A DNA stretch of 64,000 nucleotides from positions 1-64,000 of IMG/VR virus record IMGVR_UViG_3300025127_000024; one strand, written 5' to 3'. Positions 15,746-23,005 of the stretch are shown here, one piece after another (the stretch's first letter is position 1; each line of letters begins with the position of its first letter). Both the position numbers and the translations under genes were made by a program. The DNA comes from a virus. The notes under the pieces were generated by a model. It worked only from the letters and a program-made list of their open reading frames with translations, had not been told where the DNA came from and made no database searches.

Positions 15746-16040
15746 CTTCTACTACTGCTTGCTTAGGCGCGGCTTGCGCTGGTTGATCTTGCCTAGGCGC
15801 AACATTTACGTTATCCCCGTTAGTCCATACAACTTGAACGTTTCCAAGAAAAACTTTTTCTGTTTTTGCTTCACGTTCCTCTTTTGTCTGTGATATTACA
15901 ACTGGTCCATTATTACCGAACTGATCAACCTCGTCGTTAATGGTTATTGTAATAGGTAAGTATTTTCCCTTTTTACCTTCGATAATTTTACTTTTATCTA
16001 TTTTATTAAGGTTAATACTTGTTTTTAAAATTGATGCCAT
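15729..16040 (-). CDS. Single-stranded DNA-binding protein-like
   Basis: A 103-residue protein of OB-fold-like beta content (YLPITITINDEVDQFGNNG; VFLGNVQVVWTNGD), then a Gln/Pro/Ala linker and the acidic tail VVEDDLPF. That tail is the hallmark SSB terminus that recruits partner proteins. It lies between recombination genes and the primase-helicase, the expected place for a phage SSB. It is shorter than bacterial SSB and the OB fold is inferred from pattern, so the call rests mainly on tail and context. Confidence 0.75.
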   Translation of the reverse strand: MASILKTSINLNKIDKSKIIEGKKGKYLPITITINDEVDQFGNNGPVVISQTKEEREAKTEKVFLGNVQVVWTNGDNVNVAPRQDQPAQAAPKQAVVEDDLPF

Positions 16041-16041
16041 A

Positions 16042-16221
16042 TTATGCGTATTGATTTATTTGATTAAACATTCTTTGCATTTGTTCTTTAGTAGCGTTAG
16101 TTGTTCTTCTTAAGTTGTCAACAGCTTTTACATGGTTTTGATTCTTGTAAAAATTGTTTGTTGAAGTTTCTAATCCTGTTACTGAACAAACTTTAGTTTG
16201 GTTTTTTCTGGTTCTTGCCAT
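16042..16221 (-). CDS. Small basic protein of unknown function
   Basis: A 59-residue protein from ATG at 16221, starting MARTRKNQTKVCSVTGLETS and ending MQRMFNQINQYA. CSVTGLE followed by NNFYKNQNH looks like half of a small zinc-finger-like unit but lacks a second Cys pair. It lies between the exonuclease and SSB-like genes with 2-nt gaps on each side. Confidence 0.55.
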   Translation of the reverse strand: MARTRKNQTKVCSVTGLETSTNNFYKNQNHVKAVDNLRRTTNATKEQMQRMFNQINQYA

Positions 16222-16223
16222 AA

Positions 16224-16955
16224 TTATAAGGTTTTATTAATAAAATACTGCTTAGGGTCAAAGTCTTTGTTCTTATAAAATAACTTATAAGCCTCCACTG
16301 CTCGTTGGACTTTGTCTTGACCTTTAGCATAAAATTCTGGTGAGCAGTCAAACAAACCTATTTGGTGTGTAGTTTTATCTATTACAATAAATAACATTTC
16401 ATAACCAAAAAGTTCGCTGTAAATATAAGCTTGTGAGTCGTAATTGTATTTAGAAGCAGACCACTTAAATTTATTAATATCAGCTGTTGTTTTTAAATCA
16501 ATAACTAATTTTTCATTGTGGTTTATAATATCTGCTTTACCTTTCCACATTTCGCCTTCAAGCTTTTTAATACCCGGCGTTTCATATTCTGTATTACTAT
16601 CTCTTATTAAGTCTTTGCATATTTTATTTTCTAACATAGTGTCAGATAATTTTTCTATTGCATCAACCTCATGTTGTAGTAAACATAGTTCTCCACCGGA
16701 CATCTCTTTGTATGCTTTAGTATTTCTAGTGGTAGATTCAATCACTTTATACTTTTTCAGTTTATCTGGTTCAAGTATAGCTGTGTGAAAATATCCACCA
16801 ACTAGAAACGCAGGTCGCTGTGCTTGCTGCTTGCCTAAAGCTAAAGGATTTGTAAGTAAAGTTGCAATGTCAGAGTTACTGAGATACTTTTTACCAAAGT
16901 CACCGTAGTAATGCTCATCGTCGCGTAGCTTTTCAATTACATTTTGTTTATCCAT
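16224..16955 (-). CDS. PD-(D/E)XK exonuclease (RecE/RecB-like, DUF3799 type)
   Basis: This is a probable 5'-3' exonuclease of a two-gene recombination system. The 243-residue protein shows YLSNSDIATLLTNP and FLVGGYFHTAILEP near the N-terminus (the GxxxH motif of this family), GKADIINHNEKLVIDLKTT (Asp ... DxK catalytic core) and YDSQAYIYSELFG. Its start overlaps the stop of the ERF gene, so the pair is translationally coupled. Together they would resect double-strand ends and anneal the exposed strands. Confidence 0.88.
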   Translation of the reverse strand: MDKQNVIEKLRDDEHYYGDFGKKYLSNSDIATLLTNPLALGKQQAQRPAFLVGGYFHTAILEPDKLKKYKVIESTTRNTKAYKEMSGGELCLLQHEVDAIEKLSDTMLENKICKDLIRDSNTEYETPGIKKLEGEMWKGKADIINHNEKLVIDLKTTADINKFKWSASKYNYDSQAYIYSELFGYEMLFIVIDKTTHQIGLFDCSPEFYAKGQDKVQRAVEAYKLFYKNKDFDPKQYFINKTL

Positions 16956-17497
16956 TAGAGAGTATTTAGTTCGGCCTCAACTTCTTTAGATAAGGCATAC
17001 TTAGCTTTTATAGCATTTAACTTACCTCCTGATTTTATATAATCCTTAGCTTTTGCAAATGCTGGATCTGATTTAGAGGTTAATGTGTTTTTTGCTTTCG
17101 GTGCTTTACCGTGTGTATTAACAGCATCGCTGTCTTGTGTGTCATCGATTAGGAATAAATTTCCTAGTGCATACTTCTTAGCGTAACTCGAAGCAGAACC
17201 AAACTGCTGAGGTGCTTGCATACCTTTTTGGTTAAGGTCAACTCCAACTACTGATGTAGCTGTTACTGTACCTTTACCATCAGTTACTGTAGCTGTTGTT
17301 TGTATAACAGGCATTGGCTCTGTTGCAATCAACTCTTCATTAACTGTTACGGTAACTCCTAACTCTAGCAGAAAGGGTTTTGTGGCTTCGAGAATGTCTT
17401 CGGCTGACCTGAAGTAATACTTGCCGAATGAATTAAATCTACTTTTCTTCGATTTAAATTTTGTCTGAATTTGTGTAAGTTTTTCGTATATGGTCAT
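16955..17497 (-). CDS. erf: ERF-family single-strand annealing protein
   Basis: A 180-residue protein with the family core. The block VTDGKGTVTATSVVGVDL is followed by QFGSASSYAKKYALGNLF, matching the ERF GSASSYARRYAL signature, then LIDDTQDSD. It anneals complementary single strands made by the coupled exonuclease. The C-terminal 40 residues form a basic linker and helix, as usual in ERF. The ATG (ATACTATG context) is preceded by a 43-nt gap after the sigma-factor gene. Confidence 0.9.
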   Translation of the reverse strand: MTIYEKLTQIQTKFKSKKSRFNSFGKYYFRSAEDILEATKPFLLELGVTVTVNEELIATEPMPVIQTTATVTDGKGTVTATSVVGVDLNQKGMQAPQQFGSASSYAKKYALGNLFLIDDTQDSDAVNTHGKAPKAKNTLTSKSDPAFAKAKDYIKSGGKLNAIKAKYALSKEVEAELNTL

Positions 17498-17540
17498 AGT
17501 ATTATAATTACATGTTTAATTGTTAATTTACATATCTAAC

Positions 17541-18296
17541 CTACAGATAATCAAGCACTTGCGAGTGATCGACATTATCTATAAGTTTTTGTACTGCTTG
17601 TTTTTTTAGCTCAGAAACTCTTACATGACTACTAACTCCAGTTATGTTTAAAGCGTCTGCTATTTCCTTAGCTGAATGCTTGTCACAATCTAAACCGTAG
17701 CTTAATCTTAAGGCTTCATACTCGTTTTCATTTAAATGTTTTTGCATTAAACCTTTTAAATAAATATTTAGTAAAGCTATATTATAAGGCTCTGATTTAT
17801 CAGGTAATTCTAGCATCATATTTTCTCCATACTCATTTGTTGGTTGAGCATCTATAGATAAAAATACAGAATTAAAAAACATAGCTACCATTTTTTTATC
17901 TTTAGGGTTTTTACGTATCTCGTTCATTTTATGCTCAGGTATTCTTATATCACCTCTACAAGCGTCAATGCGTCTGCGTATTAATCCTTTAATTCTTTTA
18001 CTAAAAAACGATTTTAATGTTTTTTCTATGTCTTCAGATTCTTTTAATTTGTCCCACTCTAATTTATCAACAGCTCTAGTTAAACCTTCGTTACCTATTT
18101 GTATTAAATCATTTATAGTTAATACACCTGAAGCTTGTTGACTAGTAGAAAATTTTCTAGCTAGGTTTTCTACAAGAGGCATAAACTTTATTACAAGTTC
18201 ATCTCTTGTGTAATAATCATAAAACTTATCGTCAGGCATAGAAGTTTTTAAATCTTCTTTATACCTAATGTAGTTTTGTATATTATATTTCTTCAT
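17541..18296 (-). CDS. Sigma-70 family RNA polymerase sigma factor
   Basis: The protein would redirect host RNA polymerase to phage promoters. In 251 residues it has region 2 (PLVENLARKF ... LTINDLIQIGNEGLTRAVDKL, the core-binding helix) and region 4 (LNENEYEALRLSYGL ... SAKEIADALNITGVSSHVRV, the helix-turn-helix for the -35 element). Region 1.1 is missing, as in alternative sigma factors. It overlaps the upstream HTH gene by 14 nt. The block it belongs to starts with seven copies of a promoter-like element, but the factor more plausibly serves middle or late promoters, because early ones must be read by host polymerase. Confidence 0.9.
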   Translation of the reverse strand: MKKYNIQNYIRYKEDLKTSMPDDKFYDYYTRDELVIKFMPLVENLARKFSTSQQASGVLTINDLIQIGNEGLTRAVDKLEWDKLKESEDIEKTLKSFFSKRIKGLIRRRIDACRGDIRIPEHKMNEIRKNPKDKKMVAMFFNSVFLSIDAQPTNEYGENMMLELPDKSEPYNIALLNIYLKGLMQKHLNENEYEALRLSYGLDCDKHSAKEIADALNITGVSSHVRVSELKKQAVQKLIDNVDHSQVLDYL

Positions 18297-18906
18297 TTAA
18301 AATTTGTTTTTCATGTTTTAAATCTTTACATAAGTTTCTATATATAGTTCTAGTAGAACAATTAAGTAGACCCGCTACTCTGCCCCATGTAATTTTTTTA
18401 CCGTAATCATTTAAATCTAACATGCATTGATAAATAGATTCTGCATCTACATTAGATGATCTACCTATTAATTTACCTACAATACTAAGCTTTTCATTTA
18501 TATTTAACATACAATAATCTTTAAATATTACTTTGCGTCTTTTGTTTATAGGTGGTTCACCACCGAGACTAAAAACATCATTAATCATTTCATCTAGTTT
18601 TTTACTACTAATAAAGAAAGTTACAAATCCGTTTTCTTTATTAGCTATAAATCTAAATACAATTCTAGCATAACCATGCCTGACTTGTAATTCTTCATTT
18701 AGATAATACAATACAAAGAAATGCCATTTTAATGATTTATACGTAGTTATTTTAGCCTTGCTGTTAAACAAGTGATAACATTCATATGTACCATTTTTAT
18801 AGTATTTATAATGTTTGGTTTCAATAGTAGGTTTATCAGTTATAGGATCTCTTCTATAATTAACACGTCTATCATTAAGCCATTTAATATTTCTATCTTG
18901 TGACAT
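18283..18906 (-). CDS. HTH-containing protein, possible transcription regulator
   Basis: A 207-residue protein with a C-terminal helix-turn-helix, ITWGRVAGLLNCSTRTIYRN, followed by a basic helix. The N-terminal 130 residues are rich in Tyr, Phe and Lys and match no family I recognise. It is cotranscribed with the sigma-factor gene (14-nt overlap) and may work with it, or it may be a replication initiator-like DNA-binding protein. Confidence 0.65.
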   Translation of the reverse strand: MSQDRNIKWLNDRRVNYRRDPITDKPTIETKHYKYYKNGTYECYHLFNSKAKITTYKSLKWHFFVLYYLNEELQVRHGYARIVFRFIANKENGFVTFFISSKKLDEMINDVFSLGGEPPINKRRKVIFKDYCMLNINEKLSIVGKLIGRSSNVDAESIYQCMLDLNDYGKKITWGRVAGLLNCSTRTIYRNLCKDLKHEKQILNEEI

Positions 18907-18917
18907 TAGCCTATTAC

Positions 18918-19034
18918 TTATTTATTATTAATAGCTTTTGTCACGCGTTTGTTTTTAACAAACTGCTTTATCTTAGTACGTATACCAAATACATCTGTTT
19001 GCATTAAATGCTTATAAATTTTATATCTACTCAT
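18918..19034 (-). CDS. Very small basic protein
   Basis: A 38-residue protein from ATG at 19034, MSRYKIYKHLMQTDVFGIRT then KIKQFVKNKRVTKAINNK. The start overlaps the end of the exported DPBB-like gene and the stop lies 12 nt before the HTH gene. Its high Lys/Arg content fits a small nucleic-acid-binding or inhibitor peptide. It is supported only by coding-like packing. Confidence 0.4.
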   Translation of the reverse strand: MSRYKIYKHLMQTDVFGIRTKIKQFVKNKRVTKAINNK

Positions 19035-19362
19035 TTATTATTGTTATTTTAACGTTATACCATTTACCTCCTTTTACGTCTTTATTCACTAGGAAGTCTA
19101 TTCTTTTTTTCCATCTTTTATTCATTCTATCTTCTACAGTCCATATTCCATCTAACTGTCCTGCTCCTTCAACACAAACTTTAGTGCCAAACACAAACCC
19201 GTGTTGCTCTAAATCTCTAGATACGGCTATCCACCGGTGACCTTGAGGATCAGCTTCATTAATTTTTTTAAGAGAGGCTGTAGTTAAATAGTCTGCATTG
19301 CATTGAGCAGGATCAGCATGGTATATTGTAGCTGTTACTAATATTGATATTAATAAATTCAT
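19027..19362 (-). CDS. Exported 3D/RlpA-like double-psi beta-barrel protein
   Basis: A 111-residue protein with a short signal sequence (MNLLISILVTATIY), then ADPAQCNADYLTTAS, HRWIAVSRDL, GTKVCVEGAGQLDGIWTVEDRM and WKKRIDFLV. This order matches the 3D/MltA-type double-psi barrel, in which the final D-R-M ... R-I-D strand holds catalytic Asp residues of peptidoglycan-cleaving enzymes. It may be a periplasmic wall-modifying enzyme. Its place in the early/middle block, away from the holin and M15 peptidase, suggests a role other than lysis. The two Cys could form a disulfide. Confidence 0.65.
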   Translation of the reverse strand: MNLLISILVTATIYHADPAQCNADYLTTASLKKINEADPQGHRWIAVSRDLEQHGFVFGTKVCVEGAGQLDGIWTVEDRMNKRWKKRIDFLVNKDVKGGKWYNVKITIINE

Positions 19363-19843
19363 CTGGTCTAGTTATTATTTGTTCTGTTTTACCTGCAATC
19401 AAGTATTTTTCTTGTTCATAGTAATTCCAATAAGCTGTAATACTACAACCCTCAACCTTATACTTATCAGGCATGCACTGTGGTGGTTCTGTAAACTCAC
19501 CATCTGGCATACCAAATGGACATAGGTTTAATGGTTCTTTACATTTAGTTATTGTTAAATGCGTTTTACCATATCGTTTTGTATACTCGTCGCCAAGAGC
19601 TAACATATGATTATATAACCAATAGTATTGTCTAGCGTTTTGTCTACACCATATAGTAGACGGATGATTGTAATGTGCTTTTTTATACGGCACATAATCA
19701 GGTTTATATTCTAATGATTCAGCATAATGATGATGCGCAGTACAAAGCATTTGGGCTGATTCTAAGATCATTTTAACCACGTGCTTATTATATTGTATCT
19801 GTGCAGCTTTAACTGGATCAGAATCTAAATAAAATATATTCAT
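19313..19843 (-). CDS. Conserved phage protein with KHVVKMILESAQ motif
   Basis: A 176-residue protein beginning MNIFYLDSDPVKAAQIQYNK, with HVVKMILESAQMLCTAHHH and further His, Trp and Tyr residues (HPSTIWCRQNARQYYWLYNH). I recall this N-terminal block (D.DP..AA...KHVVKM..E.AQ.L) as common in marine phages without a secure function. The conserved His and acidic residues suggest an enzyme. It overlaps the 36-residue gene upstream by ATGA and the exported gene downstream by 50 nt. Confidence 0.7.
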   Translation of the reverse strand: MNIFYLDSDPVKAAQIQYNKHVVKMILESAQMLCTAHHHYAESLEYKPDYVPYKKAHYNHPSTIWCRQNARQYYWLYNHMLALGDEYTKRYGKTHLTITKCKEPLNLCPFGMPDGEFTEPPQCMPDKYKVEGCSITAYWNYYEQEKYLIAGKTEQIITRPDEFININISNSYNIPC

Positions 19844-19950
19844 TTATATCTTTTATTACTTAATCTATTATAGTGTGCGTCTAATAATATATGAGCAACT
19901 TCTTCGCTGATCATATTATCATTATATAATTTCCATATTACTTTACTCAT
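19840..19950 (-). CDS. 36-residue protein linked to the ligase gene
   Basis: The ATG at 19950 lies inside the last codons of the ligase gene (8-nt overlap) and the stop overlaps the next ATG (AAATGA). The product, MSKVIWKLYNDNMISEEVAH then ILLDAHYNRLSNKRYK, is a helical hairpin-like peptide. A longer in-frame version starting at 20043 would bury 100 nt in the ligase frame and is less likely. It may serve mainly to couple translation. Confidence 0.5.
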   Translation of the reverse strand: MSKVIWKLYNDNMISEEVAHILLDAHYNRLSNKRYK

Positions 19951-20776
19951 AGTTTCTAATACATTTAAATAGCGGGTGTCTATAACTACCTGCTTGTGTT
20001 CGTTGAAAATAGGTAAAGGTAGCGCGCTGACCAATATAGTCATTAATATTAAGCAGCATATTTGCTAAATCCTTGTAGTTGTAGCCTTTGCCCGGTGGAC
20101 AACCGAACTGTACACCTTCGTCATCTAGCATCAGAAACTTGCCAAGCGTGCCTGTCCTTTTGCCTTTACCTAGTTCATAACCTACAATGGTTGCTTCAGA
20201 ATCACTGAAGTCTTTGAACTTCATAAGATCGTAAGACCTACCGTGTTTGTATAGACCATCTAGCCTAATGATAGAGCCTTCGTAGCCTTCACTAAGATAT
20301 GTTGCATGAAGTTCTCTAGCATAATTGTAGCTATCAACAAGCTTAGCAGGTACATACTTGATCTGAGCATCATATATGTCTGATGTCACAAGTTGTTGCA
20401 TACGAGTTTTGTAGCTGTCATACATGACGCCATCAAAGTAATCGTATACGTGAAACTGCACAAGATGTTGAGCATCTAGTCTATCATCTGCGGTAGGCTT
20501 TTGCTTACGAACTAATGATATAATCTTTTCAAAATCACGTTTTAGTTTGTGATTGTATAATTCACCGTCAAGTACAACATCTGGTTGTTGTTGAAAAAAC
20601 GGTATAAGTGCTAACTCAATATGAGCTAGATTTTTAAATTGCTTGCCAGTACGTGAATACGCGCCATTTTTAGTAAATAGACAGCGTACACCGTCTAGCT
20701 TAGCTTGTATGTATACAGGTTTAGACCAGTCAACTCGTGACTCGTCAAACTTGTGTGCTAGCATAGGTTTTTGCAT
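19943..20776 (-). CDS. ATP-dependent DNA ligase
   Basis: The protein seals nicks using ATP. From ATG at 20776 it has 277 residues with motif I YIQAKLDGVRC (adenylated Lys26), motif Ia SRTGK, motif III DVVLDGELY, motif IV EGSIIRL and motif V LMKFKDF, then an OB-like C-terminal domain (GKRTGTLGKFLML). It is a minimal nucleotidyltransferase plus OB enzyme. A TTG start 30 nt upstream would run into the neighbouring stop region and is not preferred. The gap to the upstream stop is one base. Confidence 0.93.
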   Translation of the reverse strand: MQKPMLAHKFDESRVDWSKPVYIQAKLDGVRCLFTKNGAYSRTGKQFKNLAHIELALIPFFQQQPDVVLDGELYNHKLKRDFEKIISLVRKQKPTADDRLDAQHLVQFHVYDYFDGVMYDSYKTRMQQLVTSDIYDAQIKYVPAKLVDSYNYARELHATYLSEGYEGSIIRLDGLYKHGRSYDLMKFKDFSDSEATIVGYELGKGKRTGTLGKFLMLDDEGVQFGCPPGKGYNYKDLANMLLNINDYIGQRATFTYFQRTQAGSYRHPLFKCIRNYE

Positions 20777-20777
20777 A

Positions 20778-21017
20778 TTATTTAAATTTTTTAAGTTTAT
20801 TTTCAATATTTGTTATTTTTTCTTTTAAAACTTTACAAGCTTCATAGTTTTCACGTTTAAGCTCAAAGTCTAATTTAGTCATAGCAGAAGCTAATTCTCC
20901 TAATAATACCTCTTCTTGATCCTCTTCGGGAAGACTAAAAATACTTATTTCAGTAAATTTTTCCATAACTCTATTAGCTATGTCTTCTGCTAGTTTGTCT
21001 AATTGTTTTTCTGTCAT
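20778..21017 (-). CDS. Small coiled-coil protein
   Basis: A 79-residue acidic helical protein (MTEKQLDKLAEDIANRVMEK; ENYEACKVLKEKITNIENKL). Its ATG lies at the very end of the promoter-like element at 21017-21053, so its transcript may be leaderless or nearly so. It may be the first gene of the transcript reading into ligase. Function unknown. Confidence 0.65.
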   Translation of the reverse strand: MTEKQLDKLAEDIANRVMEKFTEISIFSLPEEDQEEVLLGELASAMTKLDFELKRENYEACKVLKEKITNIENKLKKFK

Positions 21018-21053
21018 ATTATATTATCTAACTGTTTTCGTATTTAGTTTGTA
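21017..21053 (-). promoter_or_regulatory. 37-nt promoter-like element, copy 1
   Basis: Read on the minus strand it matches TACAAA-N3-AATACGAA-N8-GATAATA-N-AATA in full. It lies in the 3' end of the 21028 gene, and the ATG of the 20778 gene begins at its last base. Confidence 0.75.
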
Positions 21054-21513
21054 ATTCTTTATATCTAGTCTCACCGTTAGCAAAATCAGTATAGTACATA
21101 GGTTCTTTCTGATTCATATATTTAGATATAATCTTTTCTGGTTTTAATACAAAAACACACTGATTAGAATACATATTCCAACAACTTACGTGTATTTTGT
21201 CTTTATTACCAGTCCATATAATATATCTGTACTCATGATCTATTCTATCTGCTTTAGGATATAAATAAACACTATCGTAATAAAAATCGTGTACAAATTT
21301 TGATGCCAGTCTTGAACCATCTTGACACCCGTTACTGTGTGTCATTAGCCAATTAGCTATTTGCACAGCTTGCCATTCAGGATAACCATCGTGGTGCTGA
21401 TACATATTTACATAGCTTTTGTCTTGTACAAGATCAGGGTGTATAGCAAATCCTTCTGGATACTTGCTACTATGTTCACGGTCTACGACCATTGTTAAGT
21501 TTCTAGTGCTCAT
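21028..21513 (-). CDS. Conserved phage hypothetical protein (MSTRNLT type)
   Basis: A 161-residue protein starting MSTRNLTMVVDREHSSKYPE, with YVNMYQHHDGYPEWQAVQIA and DHEYRYIIWTGNKDKIHVSC. The N-terminal STRNLT block and YxHHDGYP motif recur in phage proteins I recall as uncharacterised. A beta-rich fold is suggested. It overlaps the 65-residue gene upstream by 11 nt and hosts promoter-like element copy 1 in its last codons. Confidence 0.7.
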   Translation of the reverse strand: MSTRNLTMVVDREHSSKYPEGFAIHPDLVQDKSYVNMYQHHDGYPEWQAVQIANWLMTHSNGCQDGSRLASKFVHDFYYDSVYLYPKADRIDHEYRYIIWTGNKDKIHVSCWNMYSNQCVFVLKPEKIISKYMNQKEPMYYTDFANGETRYKELQTKYENS

Positions 21514-21700
21514 GTTCTACTAGTATTTGCTCGATTTCATGATCGAGATTAGTAATTTCTCTTGCAAGATCTAAAAAATTTCTAAGAGCATTAACTTCAT
21601 AGTTGCTAAGCTCATCTGTTTCTCTGTCTTCGATCGCATTTATGCAATCTCTCATGTCTCTGACGGTATTTTCAAACCGACAATAACTCATATTTGCCAT
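21503..21700 (-). CDS. Conserved small phage protein (MSYCRFENT type)
   Basis: A 65-residue protein MANMSYCRFENTVRDMRDCI then LRNFLDLAREITNLDHEIEQ. MSYCRFENT followed by D..DC is a pattern I recall in many phages without a known function; two Cys and an acidic helix are its main features. It overlaps the 21028 gene, and the tRNA-Met follows upstream on the same strand. Confidence 0.65.
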   Translation of the reverse strand: MANMSYCRFENTVRDMRDCINAIEDRETDELSNYEVNALRNFLDLAREITNLDHEIEQILVEHEH

Positions 21701-21721
21701 ATTTATTTATTTATAATTTAG

Positions 21722-21795
21722 GTGCGCAGGGTGGACTCGAACCACCGACCTCGAGTTTATGAGACTCGCGAGCTAACCAGCTGCTCTACCGCGCA
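21722..21795 (-). tRNA. tRNA-Met (anticodon CAT)
   Basis: The acceptor stem TGCGCGG pairs with CTGCGCA (one G-U). The D-stem is GAGC/GCTC around a loop with GGTTA. The anticodon stem CGAGT/ACTCG holds the loop CTCATAA, and the T-stem GGTGG/CCACC holds the loop TTCGAGT. The variable loop is five nt. The anticodon CAT could be elongator Met or, if modified with lysidine, Ile. The next base after the acceptor is C and CCA is not encoded, so the host must add it. Confidence 0.92.
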
Positions 21796-21799
21796 ATTT

Positions 21800-22048
21800 T
21801 TAATCTAGTAAAACCATATAGGCTTCTATATTGTTTTTAGAAAACCATCTTAGTGCTTTATGAAAGTCATCTTTGTGTTTATCAGTGACAATACCTGCTA
21901 TCTGAGAGCCAATAATAAAATCATACATAGATAACTCTTCAGCTGTAAGCTCATATTCTTCGCCAGAAAATGGATTTTTAACAGTATCGCCAGATTTGTA
22001 TATCATTCCATTGAACCATTTAGGTAATTTATTCTTTTTCCCACTCAT
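21800..22048 (-). CDS. Conserved small phage protein of unknown function
   Basis: An 82-residue protein with PKWFNGMIYKSGDTVKNPFS then GEEYELTAEELSMYDFIIGS, and a C-terminal HKALRWFSKNNIEAYMVLL. I recall the ELTAEELSMYDFIxG block from phage genomes. It has mixed alpha/beta character with no catalytic motif. It overlaps the acidic protein gene upstream by 20 nt. Confidence 0.65.
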   Translation of the reverse strand: MSGKKNKLPKWFNGMIYKSGDTVKNPFSGEEYELTAEELSMYDFIIGSQIAGIVTDKHKDDFHKALRWFSKNNIEAYMVLLD

Positions 22049-22475
22049 ATCCTTCTTCTATTAATTCGTTTTCAACTTCTTGTTTCATATCGCTCCAATA
22101 TTCTTCGTATACTTCTTCAATAGCATCTTGATAAGCATACTCATCTTTATTGTATTCATCTATGTATATTGCTAAACCATCATAGATAGCTTGTGGTAGT
22201 TTTTCTAACCAATCAGACTCATAATAGTATAAATCTTGTTCAATATACGGTGATCTGTCATCTTCAGTAGCCATATATACTTCATAACCATCCGCTGTTG
22301 TTTGTGTATAGAAAAACATTTGACAGGATCCGTTCCAGTCTGTTTTAATTTCAGCGTCATAGTATTTTAATACTACTTTTTCCGCTTCTTCAGTGTCTAA
22401 TTCTCCAAGGTATACAATACCTTTTTCTTCTAGTTTTTCAAGGATTAAATCCTCTGTTAGTTTTTTAATTGCCAT
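22029..22475 (-). CDS. Acidic protein, possible host-takeover factor
   Basis: A 148-residue, strongly acidic protein (many Glu, Asp and Tyr, e.g. DEYNKDEYAYQDAIEEVYEE). An acidic, Tyr-rich surface is common in DNA-mimic or inhibitor proteins, but no known family is recognised. It is in the first-transcribed third of the minus block and overlaps both neighbours. Confidence 0.6.
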   Translation of the reverse strand: MAIKKLTEDLILEKLEEKGIVYLGELDTEEAEKVVLKYYDAEIKTDWNGSCQMFFYTQTTADGYEVYMATEDDRSPYIEQDLYYYESDWLEKLPQAIYDGLAIYIDEYNKDEYAYQDAIEEVYEEYWSDMKQEVENELIEEGYEWEKE

Positions 22476-22728
22476 ATTCTATTTTATCATTATTAGTTAC
22501 CATCCACTCACAATCTTTTACGCTGTGACCTGCACCATATAAAAATGCTTCACAACTTTCATGATCAGGATTCCATTCGTTTTCATCTGTACATAACGAG
22601 CTAATGTTATATCTATATGCTTTACCGTCATTAAAATCTAGTAAAAATATATATTTAGCTGTCTCATCTGCTATTATTATTTCTTTTTCTTCGATCATTT
22701 CAAAGTATTTTTTTACTGTATCACTCAT
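22465..22728 (-). CDS. Small acidic hypothetical protein
   Basis: An 87-residue protein (MSDTVKKYFEMIEEKEIIIA; later GKAYRYNISSLCTDENEWNP). Acidic, with a beta-strand-like middle and two Cys. It overlaps the 22029 gene by 11 nt and lies one base below the stop of the 22730 gene, so the three form one translational unit. Confidence 0.55.
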   Translation of the reverse strand: MSDTVKKYFEMIEEKEIIIADETAKYIFLLDFNDGKAYRYNISSLCTDENEWNPDHESCEAFLYGAGHSVKDCEWMVTNNDKIEYGN

Positions 22729-22729
22729 A

Positions 22730-22963
22730 TTATTTGCTTATTATATTATCACCATACATAAAGCTATACGCACTCATCTCCCAGCTATTTAAATTAGCAT
22801 ATGTCATTAGGTCTCTAAGCTCATCAATAGTTAGCTCGTACCATAATGATTTTGACATTAATGTGTACTTTAATCTTTTAGCTGTGCTGAATTTTTTAGC
22901 ACTTTCTTGTAAGTTTTGTTTTACTTCTGGTAGAAGACTTTGATAGATTGTTTTTACTGTCAT
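22730..22963 (-). CDS. Small hypothetical protein behind promoter-like copy 2
   Basis: A 77-residue helical protein (MTVKTIYQSLLPEVKQNLQE; ELTIDELRDLMTYANLNSWE). The promoter-like element at 22969-23005 ends only 5 nt before its ATG, so it is probably the first gene of a short-leader transcript. No family recognised. Confidence 0.6.
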   Translation of the reverse strand: MTVKTIYQSLLPEVKQNLQESAKKFSTAKRLKYTLMSKSLWYELTIDELRDLMTYANLNSWEMSAYSFMYGDNIISK

Positions 22964-22968
22964 GTTTT

Positions 22969-23005
22969 TATTTTATTATCAATTATTATTCGTATTAGTT
23001 TTGTA
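22969..23005 (-). promoter_or_regulatory. 37-nt promoter-like element, copy 2
   Basis: A full match to TACAAA-N3-AATACGAA-N8-GATAATA-N-AATA on the minus strand. It overlaps the last codons of the 22979 gene and lies just upstream of the ATG at 22963. Confidence 0.75.

Noticed and set aside
19840-20043. A 67-residue start for the small gene after ligase
   Set aside because: It would share about 100 nt with the ligase frame; the ATG at 19950 gives the short overlap typical of this block.
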